Positions 1 through 13,200 of a stretch of 64,000 nucleotides of DNA are shown in pieces. The stretch spans positions 212,328-276,327 of the forward strand of contig VWZW01001241.1 in the NCBI GenBank assembly GCA_013397115.1. The letters run 5' to 3'. The notes under the pieces are model-generated. The model did no database searches and was not told where the DNA came from. It saw only the letters and a program-made list of their open reading frames with translations. Numbering within the stretch: the stretch's first letter is position 1; each line of letters opens with the position of its first letter. The translations under genes and the position numbers were made by a program. The stretch comes from Edolisoma coerulescens (Eukaryota > Chordata > Aves > Passeriformes > Campephagidae).

Positions 1-1101
1 GTTAATAACTGCTGTTTTAGCAAGACCAGGAAGTAATGATAGTAATAGTATGCTCAGGAAGCTTTACAGCTAAAAAAGACTAAAGCTTTCTGGTACCTGT
101 GCTAGAGAACATAGGATCTCTGCTCCCCTTTAGGAGAGGGTCTGGCCAATGATACACAGAGGAATTTTCTTGTTCACATTCACACCTTAGCTCCTGCATA
201 TTTTATCTGCCTTTGAAGAGAAACTGAGGCCATATTCTATGATTTCACAGCAGACCCTTAAATGCCTGTAATGTCCTTTCACCCCAGAAGCTCAGTCTTC
301 TTTCCTGTGCACCATGACACCTTCCTTTGGCCTCTCTGTCCCATCTGCAAATACTTTACTGGACTTTAGGAATGCCTATCATGTGACTGGAGATGGGTCG
401 TGGGGAAGCATGCACCTTGAACTGACTGCTGACACAAGAACAGCTGGTGTTCTGCACATTGATGTTCTGCATCTCAAGGCTCCTTGAGAAACAGGGCAGC
501 AGGATGCATGTCAAAGCAGCTCTCTTAGCAGCTGAATGTGGCATCAAAACTAATTTCTTCAATGCCAGTTATATGCATGATTTTGCAGTTGCCCTGTTGC
601 TCAAGCTGTAAATGTACAAGCTCTAGGTCAAATAAAACCATAAGACTATAGTCTGTAAATTGTTACAGTCAATTAATGGCTATAGTCTATAAATGATCTG
701 TTTAAAAACACTGACAAGAGTGAGGTGTTGCTTATATGTTTTTATCTGTGTGGACTACAAAACAAGGGGTCTGTGTTTCCTAGCTTTCCTTTGCTCCCCA
801 AAAAACCCCAGAGAATCACCAGAACTGAGATTCTTATGTATTTACATCTCCTCAGAAACTGAAATGTAAGGGAAAAGCAGCAAACACTACCAGATCTTCA
901 GTGAAGTCCTGAGACAAGGCCATGTTGCAGGCTGAGTGCTCTTACACCTGCATGTCTCAGAAATAATAATCTATGGCATCCATCTCCCTGACAAGAAGCA
1001 TGAGATATATTTTGCCTTGAGATACAAAGGCAGGATGCAAATACTTGAAGTGACAAAACAGCAGCCAGAGAGAACCTTGCACCCAGGTGTCTTCTCCTTA
1101 C
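1..1101 (-). other. TEAD4: TEAD4 intron, left edge
   Basis: Intron sequence after the KVCSFGKQ exon, continuing beyond the window. I see no coding match and no repeat. The next TEAD4 exon is not here. Confidence 0.85.
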
Positions 1102-1242
1102 CTCTACTTTCTCTACCACCTGCTTTCCAAAGGAACATACTTTGGTGGAGCAGGTAATGACCATGTTTTCTGGGCTCTCGTATTGGCTGGAAACGCCATA
1201 GAAAGATCTGGATTCATCTTCAATATTGGTATTCAAATCAGC
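1102..1242 (-). CDS. TEAD4: TEAD4 exon with the conserved KVCSFGKQ cysteine; last exon in the window
   Basis: A 141-base, phase 0-0 exon of 47 codons between acceptor TGGCAG and donor GTAAGG. It starts ADLNTNIEDESRSFYGVSSQ and ends VCSFGKQVVEKVE. The cysteine in KVCSFG lines up with the residue reported to be palmitoylated in TEAD proteins, in the central lipid pocket. The following exon (TEYARYENG in human) is not found between 1 and 1,101, so it lies outside the window. Confidence 0.97.
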
Positions 1243-4200
1243 CTGCCAAAAAAAAGAGGAAAAAAAAATTTAGATGGTTATCAATAGATGGTTGTGGCAT
1301 TACCTTGTGTAGCCGTGATAGTAAAGTATTGGAATGTCCCAAGCTCCTTAAGCAGACCAATGTGCATTGGGCAAGAGGGAGAAATCTGAAGAATATTGAA
1401 TAAAATCCCATTCCCACTTCAGAAAATGGTGGTGTGGATTTGCATACACATTGGGAAAATCTGGTGGAATATCCTCCTAACATTAAAAACATATGACATG
1501 GCTTGGAGGTACTCACAAAGCATGTGAAGAGCAGTGACTGCAGAGACAGAATAGTGCAACAGACAGGCTAGACTGGGCTGACTCACCAAGGAAGGAAAAT
1601 AATGATAAAGCAACAGTAATAAAGTTTTTCCACCCTGGGAATGTAGGTAAGAGAAAAGAGACAGCAGGGAAAAGGAATGTGTGAGTCCACACACATCAGG
1701 CTCAGGTACTATGATCCAAAGACTGTAAATAGACAGGATGCAACATAAGGAATGTAGGTTACTGAAGGATCCAGCCCAGTTACACCTGAATTCAAACCCA
1801 CCTCCATTAGCAGCCACAGTTTTCAAGTGTGAGTGCCTAAGGCTGGCCAACCGAAGCCTCCTGTTGGGACATAACTCCTAAAAATCTTGGCTCTCTAAAG
1901 CTTCCACCAGGGGTCATTCCAACCACAGTTATGAAACAAGTGGTGGTTCCCTTGAGCTCTGGAAACACAACGAGCTGTGCCCAGCTCAGCTTCCTCCCCT
2001 TCAAAACTGAAAGGGCAGAGCTTCTCCGAGCTCCACAAGGCCAGGTGCTAATTTACATCAGCATAAAAGCAAGGATCGGTTCCCATAGGCTGCTCCAGAG
2101 CATTTTATTCTTCAGCTGAACCAAGGGAAAGAGGAAACTGAAGAAAGAGTGTTCCTGCTACAGCGGACACAGTGTGAATAGGACAGCATTAAATGCCATT
2201 CTAGCAGGGTTTTCTTAACCTGTGTCAGAGAAGAGTTTTCATTTGAGATCTAGAGCAGCACTAAGGACAAGCAATGCTTGCTTTGGAACTGGACCACCAC
2301 AATAATGAATACCTCTCTTTCTTTGCTATGCAAAATACCTGCCTCTTCTCTGCCATGAGATAATAAATACTGTTAGCTTAGTAGTCTTAAGGAGCAATTT
2401 CACAAAAGGTTTAGGTCAGTCTAGAAAGTGCCAGTCAAGTTTTCTCCCCATCAGTAGACACGTGAGCTTGCTGCTGCCTTTGTGCCACCACAAAAGATGA
2501 GGGCACAAAGATTGCCTATTTTCATAGCAACACATACTCAGGTTGGCTTGAGTCTCTTGAGAAACTGCACCTCAGAGTTGTAGTTTGATGATGCCAGGCT
2601 GGTCCTGACCCCAAGAGAGAGCAGTCTCACTCTCCCAGAGCAGTTTGTACTTCCCCATTCCTGCTGTACTGACACATTTCTGTAGCTGTATTACAAGGCT
2701 CAGTGAGGAATTGCTCAGCTAGTTCTCAGTGGGATCAGTTCCCTGGCCTGATTCAGAAACACTTGTGTGTGTTTAAAGAACGTGTGTTGGGAGGATGGGC
2801 AGCAACAGGGAAAGCAGGAGGCAGGACAGCTTCTTCTAGTGAATTGTTATGGTCATGCTGAAGACCTTGATATTAAATAACTATAGTTATGCAGCTACTT
2901 TCTTTGTACCACAAATGTACATGTATTAGATAGTAGCAGTCTTACTCTACTCTGGTTTAGGTTTCTATTGAATTACTGTATTGTAACACTGTACTTTAAT
3001 ACCGTAATACTCACTTCCATGTCAATGCAACTAACTCTATTGTTTTATTTCACCCACACTCCAACTCTCTGAATAAAGATTAATTTCTTCCCTTCTCCAA
3101 AGAGGAACTAGACCAGGAGTCCTTCACAATATTTTTCAGCTGTTTCCCTTGGGAGCAATAAACACAATGTATGGACTCGATTCCGCTCTTCCAAAGAAAT
3201 TGTCCCACTGAGTCAAAAAGAACAAAGGGTCAAGGCTACAGAGGCTTGGTCAGGCCACTGCTACATAAACACAGCAGAGGCTCTCACTGCAGAACCAGAC
3301 AAACATTTTCAGGGTCTCATTAGTAAAGTTAAGGTTACATTCTCCTAAGGATTCACTGGTAAAATTAAAAAATAAATGCAGACACTATGAGGCAAAGCAG
3401 AAAGGTGCTAGTTCCACTTCATGAGAAAAGCTTCACTAGCCCTAAGAAACCACTCTAGGTGTGTCCACAATTTAACAAGCCTCCCATCAGAAGGCCAGAC
3501 TAGAATTTTACAGCCAATTAACATCTAATTAATCAACATTAATGGCAAAACTATGGTAATACTGTTTGAATTAAGGAGTCATTGCCATTCATTGACATTA
3601 TGTACAATCAGGTTCCTGGAAGCCTTGTTGCAGTTGGAACTTCCTCACATTTACACTGCACTTTTTATTCTAAAGCTTGTCCCATATTATGGGCTAGGAC
3701 GGCCAGACATGGAGTGATCAGTCACCAAGAGCTGGGTACCCACGTCCTGTCACCTCTGCAGATCTCATAAACATGGAATACATGGAATTTCAGCAGCTCC
3801 AGGGAGTGACAGCAGCAGCTTGCTGAGGGCTTCAGTTCACGTTTGCAGGAGAATGGAGCTGGAGCACCCCAGACAGTGCTGGCCTTACAGTTACAGCTTA
3901 TTCACTTATTTACAGCTGCTGGTTCCTACCTTCTCAAGGAAGGCACTGCCCCTGTACCAGAGATTATTTAACACACACATATTTGCTCTTGAGCTATTTG
4001 CAACCTAGTTTGTTCATGTGAACTGAAAATAGCAATGGTGTACATGAATACAAGACCAAGGAATGACTCAGGAGCGGAACTCCAATCTCTTAGCTTTCCC
4101 TGCTGTGGAGATGATTACCTCCTGAAGGGAGACAAGGCAGAAAATTGAGGAAGAACACTGTAATCTGCCACAGCCAAATTAACTTCTAAATGTCAACTGG

Positions 4201-7200
4201 ACACTAGGATAATTCATGAAAAGATGCAGTTCAACTTCTCAGGATTGCATGAGGACGAAACCGTAATGACCAAAAGAGCTACTGCATTTAGCTTAACATC
4301 TAAAACCACTATGGCCTTCATGCCTAGATTCCTATGAGCTCCTCACAACACCTAGACCATCAGGACTACACTGCTCCTCTAAAGAAAACCTTGTGTCAAA
4401 GCACACCCAGGGCTGGAGCGAGCACCTGAGGTGAGCAGAGACAGGTCTGACTTGCTGTGTCCAGTACATTCCACCCTTAAAAGATGCAAGTCACAATAAT
4501 AGTGACTATGATTCAAAGGAAATTCATCTTCCTAGAACTCCATCAAGCAGGAGGGCTAATCTTCACTTTATAGTCTGGGGATACATGGAATTGTTTAATA
4601 TGTAACTGGATGAGACTCGAACCTAGGTGCCTCAGCTCCTGTCTGGCAAATGCCCTAGTATGACCAACAACAAGTGAGATGAATCTTGAATACATTCCTT
4701 ACCCCAACCTAGGCAGCCAAAGGAGATATAGGCAAGATTTAGGAAAGCCTCACTGAGGGGGCTGAGCTGCTCCTACTTGCCACTGCTAGAACAGGGTGGG
4801 ACTGCGGGGGCAGCAGCAGCATTCAGACTGTTGGGTGGTGTCCAGCATTCAAACAGCTGCTCTCAGTCTCTTTTACAGGCAAAGGTAGAAGATCAAATAC
4901 ATGAGGCATATTACAAGCTAAATCCGAGTTATGAGCTGCCAACTGGACCATACCACTTTATCTGACAAAGTCTGGGTTCTTGCTTTCTGTCCAAGAAGTT
5001 CCAGATGCAAAAACCTGTGCACAGGCTGGCATAGCAGCAATCTGATGTGTCTGGGATGTGTTCAGCTTACTGTGCAAGCTCAGCACAGATGACATCCACA
5101 GCTTGCCTGATGACTTCCAAACATGCTGAAACTACAATCACTGAGACATCTGTTATGTCAGTTATCCACATACTGCAGGCAAGAGTGAATCTTGCCTGCT
5201 TTGGGGGAAACATCTGAGATTTCCTCCTTTCCAGAGCAGTAAGCAGAATGTTTAATTACCTACAAGACAAGATTTCTAGATGGAAGAGAAGGGATTTGTT
5301 CCGGGAAGAGCATAGTAACCCTCCACAAGTTAATACACTCTCTCTTCCATCTCTGAAAAAGATTCTTTGAAAATTCCTCAGCAATTCAGTCTTTCAATCT
5401 GCTTTTTGCTGTCAATAATCTCTATACTGTTGAACACTGTGGGGAACAACTTTGGTGAAAGAAGTGCCATGAGCAGAGTCCCTTTACATGAGGCAGCAAC
5501 TTGCGGTGGTGCTGGTGATGGCAGGTGAAATTAATGTGTGCAAAAATCATAAAATTCTCTGTTTCTAGCTGCTGTCTTGTTTGCTGCCTCAGAAGGAGTA
5601 CCAAGAACAGACTGGACATAGGGACCAAATTGCCATTCCTTGCTCTCCAGGCAGTTTCTGCCAGGTCAGGATTGAAGGCATCCAGTGGGCAAGGCAGGGT
5701 GTTGAGGGCAATTTGCACTGCTGCTGTTTTGACCGGATTTGCTTGTGACAGGAGAGAAGCCAAGTGCAGGACAGCAGTTTCCCACCACCCCCCCGCCGTT
5801 CAGTGCTTTCCCACAAAAGTATATTTCATTTAGCTGAAAGAAAATGCTCAGTGATTTGACTGCCTATCACCAAGAAGAAATCACTACATATATTCTTCAC
5901 AGGCAGGACAGGGCTCCCAAGAAATTCCCCTGGTTCATGTCTCTGCAGATGGCTGCTCTCTGCAAAGTACTACCTATCCTGAATTCCTGGTTTGTCATTT
6001 TCCTTCTGTCTTCCATCCAGAGTCTCACAACTTCTGAAAGCTCCAAGATGCAACTGCACCATTCTACTAACGTGCAAAGCCCTGAAAACGCCTCTTCCCC
6101 AAACTATTAATAACGATCCATACAGGAGGAGTTCACGGGGAGAAGCAAGGAACAGGTGGCAGAGATAATATTAGCCTGGAAAAGAGCAGAGCTGCCACTG
6201 CCCATGTGTTGGGAGGCTGATGTCTCACATTCATTGTCGTGTGCTAGAATGCACTTGGAGCACAGAGAAATGTCACACAGATGTCATACACAACTTGCCA
6301 ACCCAAGTCCAAAAATCAGTTCATTGTACCAAATTCCCAGTGCAAAAATCAAGGAAGAAATGCAAACACTGCAACACTGCTTATCTTTCAAACTCATCGA
6401 CTTTTAACTCTTAGCTATTGTATAAATAGTTTAAAGCACCTTTGAACAAATGTGGACATCTCTTTTTCAGTCATACTAGATCTTCAGTGCCACCACTGAT
6501 GTCAAGAAACCCCAACCCTGGTGTTTAGGATTAGGCTTCTGGTGCACAACAGATCATCTGGTATATTCAATGCTTACTGTAGCAATGGCAGCTTCATGCC
6601 TCAGGTTCTTCAAGCCTAAGACTGCATATATGCAACCCCAGCTTATTCATGCCTTGTTTTCTTAAAGTCTTTGTCGCCTGCAACCACAACTTCAATTCAG
6701 AACCTCTGAAAAATCAGTCAAATCTTCATGTCTCAAAACATCCGTTCAAGTATTTAATTCTACTCACCATTTTATCCTAAAATGATGCTATAAATTCAAC
6801 AGTGTAGTAACTGCTTTATCCAATACATCTTTGAACATCAGTAGTATACTTATATAATTGTATAGAGCTATCAGGCAGCAAAATGAAAAAGCACCCTAGC
6901 ACATACCGCTACAAAAGTATAAAAATGCAGAGGGATATAAAAATTTCTGCTGAAATCTAGTTTTCTTCCTTTTTTGTTGTTAATCATATTACCTTATCTG
7001 TGAAAAGTGTTTGTTTATTTATTTGCTTCTTAAAAGTCTTAGAAGCTTCCAGTTAACTAATGACTTGACTTGCAAACTTTGCGTATTTATAAGTGACAAC
7101 CTGTAATGTTGCCACCGATAAAACCTGATGTTAAATCCAGATAGAATTCAACAATGCAAGGGTACCAAAAAAAGAATCAGGAAGTCAAAATATTAAACCA

Positions 7201-10200
7201 AGCCCAGAAATACTAGTGTCCTTATAAGTATAAAGTTGCAGAGCCCCACAACATTATGTACACATTGGAGTAAAGATGTTCCAAATCCTACGTCACATCT
7301 CTTTAATCAAGCCAAATTCCAGTGAGTTGATACCCTCTGAACACCAGACACCTCACATGGGAACAGAAAGAGCCCAACTTGATGACATCCCACCATCTAA
7401 ATCTTTCAAAACCCTGACAGAGGTTGGTCTGACATGGTGCATAGGCCACATTTATCCTTCTGATATTAAAAACCGAATTATCACAATCCCCAAACTGAAC
7501 CACAAAAGCAGAAAAGCACACTGTCAATTCTGATAAATAAAATCACAGTTGCACCAGATCACAATTTCATTATGATTTCTCTCTCTTCAAGTCAAAGAGT
7601 TCAAAGTTTATTCTCTCTGTGTAACATCTCCCTTTAAGCTCTTCCTTTTGGTTCTTGAAACTTCCAAAGCACAAAAGGCAATCACTACCTTTCAAAGGGT
7701 GCCCTGTCAAAGGATACACTTCTCAGCAAGGTGCTGTTGTCTCTCCCAGCCAGAACTGAGCTAATCTTTTACCTTTTGTTTTGAGCACCCCAGGCAGGCT
7801 TTGTTGTACTTTGCCAGGAGCTAATCCCATGAAGGGCCCAGCTCAGTAGCATGGAGACTGCAGGTAGTAAAATTATGTGTCCCCAAAAATCATCAGCAAA
7901 CAACACTCTAGGCACAAGCACTTGAGCAGCAGACTCCCAGCCAACATTCTGCAACTCATTTCTGGAAAGGCTAGGCTTGGGACAGCTGGGAAGTTGCATC
8001 TCAAAGCACTTAACTCTTCCTTCTGAAAGCACCTGTCAGGAGGCTTTCTAGCGCCAGTTTGTATGAAGAGAATGAGATATAAAAGCTCATTTCTCATCAT
8101 CTGATTCTGACCTGAGGTTGAATTATGCGGTAAACTCAAGGTGAAAGGCTCCAAATCCCATTACACATTCCCTCAGCCATCTAGTGTACAACTGCCCTGA
8201 GCTACTATTATTTTTAATTTCGTAATACTTATGATAATATCAATCACCAAAGCTATTTTGTTTGTACCTTGAAGCACAACGGCACAGTTTTTTCAAATTT
8301 CAGCTAAATCACAAAAATCCAAATTGAGTGAGTAAGCTTTTGCCAAGCTAATTTCTACCAGTTTACCAGAAGTCATCTCAGTAATATATTATCAACATAA
8401 TCCAATTTCATTATATGTTTCTCTTATCTTTTGCTCTGCCAGCAATAAATATGCATCTGTAAATTATTGGTACTTGGATAACACAAAATGCAACTACAGA
8501 GAGAGGAGAAGAGATGGAAAAGTATTGCTTCTGGCTGAGGAGTCACACAACACTGAGAGAAGTGAATACATAAGAGTATGCAGAGAATAATTTCCTCTGA
8601 ATTCTTTACTTATACACAAATAAAAATTCTAGAGCGTCCAAGTCACCAATAGCAAATCTTCAGACAGTAGCCAAGAACAACTTTACAGATGGACAATGTG
8701 AAAGATACAGCTTGCTGCAGGCCAGAAAGTGTGTCTTGTGGGGTTCAAGGGAAGATCTCCAGTGACAGTCACGGCTGTATTAAGTTGTCTACACAGGGAA
8801 AAATTTGTTGGGAGGCAGCAGTTTTCTAACAGCCAGCGAGGTCACAGCTTTTAAAGTGAGAAACTTCATAGCAAATGGGTACCCTATAAAGGGCCCTTCT
8901 CTTACCCAGAATTTGACAAGGAAGAAGGCATTAGCTGGCCCCCTTTCAAAGAGCTCCTTCAGGCCCCCTTTTTTCTCAGGGAACTTGTCGTAGATCTGCC
9001 GGATATCCACTGCCTCGAGGTAGGGGTCATTGTAGCTGGGGCTTGACTGCCCAATGTGCACAAACAGGTGTTTGTTATACTGCAAGAAGAGGAAAAACAT
9101 GGAATTAGGAAATTGTTCAGCACCATTCAGTACATACTGAACATTCACTGTCCTTCACAGAAGACTACTGGAAGTCAATGAAGATTTGATAGCATTTTCT
9201 AAAAGAGCAGAAGAAACCAATAGAAATATCTGCTAATACCAGCTCATGCTGTTCTTCCTTCTTATCAATACATCCATGCTTCTTCCTTCTCTGAAACACT
9301 ATTCTTGAGTTTTTTCTTCCTATATTCACTCCTAAACCATTGTCTCCTGCTGCTGTTACATAGTCTGAAATAACCTGAGACACAGAGTGTTACCTGTGAC
9401 AGATCACTCAGTCAAACATCAATGCTCCTGTCCTATGAAGAGCCTGAAATCCCACAGCAAGGTACCAGCCAAATAACACCATCTTTTCTGAACTTTCCTA
9501 TCTCAGCCCATCACCAGAGCACATCTCAAGATGCAGAATCACAAGGTTTGGTGAGACAGGCTAATCTTACTACTTCCACTTTATAGGTGGCACCATGGAA
9601 ACACAGTGATGCAAATTTATCCCAGTTGCCCCCAGTTTCAAGTTCTCATCACACCAGAGAAACACATGGCTTTATGTGATCTTAGCAACATCTGATTTTG
9701 GGTTCTATATTGGAGTCTATCTTACAAGGCTGGAGAGGACAGCCAGAATAGCCGGGCAGGGGCTTATGACCTCAGTGCATTGGGCTCTGGTGTAGGAATG
9801 TCCATGACCCTGGACAGGGAGGCCAGAAGCACATTGCACAGAGCTGGATCTATCACTATTTATCCTCTAAGAGGAGGATATCTGGTGTTTCCCAAAGATG
9901 CCTTTCTATTCTCTGAAGAGCAATGAAGCAGTATTTCCATATACATAGAGTAGTATAACATATCCATGATGAACAGGAGCTGTCTGAAGATGCAAAATGA
10001 ATGAGGGGTGGAAGCAAGGTGTGTTTCTTACTGTGTCTTGGTCTTGTTGTTGTTCCAAGAATGCAGAGAACTCTAACATCCAAAGTTTGGAGCTAGCAAC
10101 CCTTCGTCCTTGCCAAGCTGGTGCTGATGGGGAAGGTGAGAGGCCAGTAGGAGACTCAAACCCTAAGCACACAGGATTTATATAACAATAATTTAGAAAA

Positions 10201-13200
10201 AAATGACAATAGCTTTCCAGTAGAGCACCTGCTGGCAAAGCTGACTCATTACATTTTCTTATGGCTTCATTCATCATGCAAAAATATCATTTACAAGGTC
10301 CTGAAGTCTACCTGTGCTCTAAATGGTTTGTCAGTCACCCTCTGCTCAGATAGCACTGCCAGGGTAAATCATGATGTAAAAGACAAACTACCTGGGTTTG
10401 ACACCAGAGAAAACATGTTCAGCAATTTTAAGAGGACTTAGACAGAGCCCTAAAGGAGCAGTGAAATAGACTGTTTAGTGTCAGAATGAGGTGTCACCAT
10501 TAACTTCACAAAGTGGGGAAGCTGAGAAGGAAAAGACATTTGTTATTCAAATTAATGAGAAATTAGGAAGGCAATCATGTTATGACAGAGAACAGTGTTC
10601 TAGAACATGAAGCATGGTGGAAGACCAGTAGAGATATGTAAACTTTTATTTTCTGTTGAGGCAGGAGAAAAAAAAAACCCACACAACCAATGTAAAACAG
10701 GAAGAAAAGTTTTGTAAAATAAAACAAAATTAAAAAGCTTCAGCTCTCTCAGTAAAAGGATAGAAGCAGGTACTAAGACGAAATCATTAAAAAATTAAAT
10801 TTTGGCGCATTGAAATGTTTCAATAGGTAATTTATTTTAATTTACTTTCAAGATTTTTAGAGAGGTGGTTGATTTTGAAGTTGAAATACAATTTTAAATG
10901 AAGGAGCTACATTTCCTTACCTACCTGGTAATGGAAGCGGAGGCTGTACAGCATAGGGTTGTTGAGAAAAAGGTTTCACGCTACAGAAGTACACAAAGAG
11001 AGGTGGTTAATAAAAAACCAACCAAACAAAAAAATATTCTTCACCAACTGTTTGCACAGATTAGATTAAGTATTTCTCCTCATGGAGAAAGTGTCTTTTG
11101 GAAATTATCTTTCTGTGTGGGCAAGAGAGGGTCATGGGGAAAGACTCAGAAAGCAGTAAGCGCCCAGGGCTGGACAGATTAAAATTTCCCTGCAGGTGTT
11201 CAGCAGGCCCTCCCTCCAGATTTGTTTTTCTGAGATCCCCATCAGCCTCATAATACACTTATTTATAATGTATAAATGTATATATAATATGTTTACTTAT
11301 CCTTTCCTTTCAACTACAAGTAGTTTCATATCTATGCAAGTGGGTATAGGTCTGGGCTGGATGCCTTTTCAGACTTTTAGGCCCAAATTCAGAGGCATTC
11401 AACACCCACATGTGAACACAGCTTTCAGGAGAGCTCAGCTCCATTTTAGTACTACTGTAAGAGAAATTAAGATCTTAGCATTTCATAGATCTTGCAATAG
11501 CTAATGGTGTTACTCAGGCAGCAGAGAAAGCAGCCAAAGCACCTGCTTTGGATGCTCACATGAAGGAAAACTTACTCCTGGGAAGATCCAGCTTGGCCTG
11601 GCAATGGTCCTTGCCAAAACTGCAAGAGAACAACACATAGCCAAAGTCACCACTCTTAGGATAGAGATGAAAAGCAAGGCTTGCTCTTTTCTGAGGAAAC
11701 AAATTGCAAGCTCACAGACCTTTTAAGACGTGAATGAGTTATCTCTTCTTTCTACATTCCTGGTTTCATTCTTGTGGAGATGCTGACTGGTCTTTTTTCT
11801 TTTTCATTTTCTACACACTACTGCGACTGACATGCAAGAAACTGACCCAAAAGTGGTCTTTAATGTTAAGTATTATGCATGCACCTTGTGGCTCCATCTC
11901 CAAAGTTTTTATGATGCTCACTCTCTTGGAAGGACCATTTTCCCCAGGAAAGTTCCACGGGAGTTATTCTGGCAGATATCAATGCTCAGCAAATGCTTCC
12001 TAGGCGCAGCTCATAGGTATGGGGATGCTGACAGACCTTCTCTATGATGGATTTTATGTAAGGGCCATCTGATCTAAGTGCTGAGAATGAGCTTGGGAAT
12101 TATAAGCTTGAGAAAAGGTCGGGATGGCCCAAAGAGATTTGTTCCAACAAGATGCTGGACTAAGAAAGTGATAAAAACATTTCAGGCACATAAAAATCCA
12201 AGGGAACTGACTGTTCTCTCCCTTGGATCATTAAAAAAATATATAATGAAACTATTGTTTTACATCAGTGTGAGCAAAGAATAGGACAAAACTGTTGAAG
12301 CCAAAGGACAGTTATTCTACAGAGACAATGCCTTTCGGCCCATTCTGTCTCAGTTCTCAGGATTTTCCTGAGCAGGTCCCAACATCCTTTCAAATACTCA
12401 AGTGTCTTCTCAAAACTCCCCCAAGACACTGATCCACTCACCCCAGAAACAGCAGGGTAGGCTGGTCGTGGGAGACCAGGCAAGGCCATTTTACTATGGA
12501 AGGCAGTTGCAGAGATAATCTGGGCAGATGACATTGTAGCCATACTCTGCATGGCTTTATCTTTAGCTGCCTGATCCTATGGGTAAGAGCAGAAACAGAA
12601 AAAACAGGATTATTACAATGATTAACAAGTTGCCAGCTGTAATGTTGTATAACCAGGATTCTCATCAGCTTCTTTGTAGGGAACAAGCATCTCTGAAAAC
12701 CTGGGCAGCAAATTCACCAATAACTGTGGTAAGAACTCTTTAAAGCTGTAAGGCTGTCACTCATTACTATAGCTTCAGATGTGATTAATCATCCTTTCTG
12801 AAATGCTGGTTTAAAGACTGCTAAGCATTTATCCTTTCTGTCTGAGGGCTTTCAACCACACAGCTGAAAAGTTTTGTTGTGGAAAGTACACCCCTAGTTG
12901 ACTCTTGGGATTTAGTAATTGGTAAGAATATTCAACGGGAAAGACTCTTGGTTATAAAAAAAAAAAAAACCCTGTGAGGAAAAGGTCACAAAAAGAGATT
13001 GCCATCATCGCTGCAAAAAAAGACTACCTCAATTTGGGACTGCATTAGTCTCAGGTAGAGTTGATCATTTTATTCCCATCTCCAGAGAAACCTGAAACCT
13101 TAATAATTTCCAGGGCACATATGCAGGGACACCAATTCTTGTATTTTAACAGGACTGTAGATTTACACACGTTTTTACAGGCAATCACAGTGCCATAATT

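Noticed and set aside
4610..4690. A possible tRNA gene on the minus strand (GGTTCGAGTCT B-box match)
   Set aside because: The acceptor and T stems do not pair and no good A box or D arm is seen. The surrounding text fits a decayed tRNA-derived SINE better.
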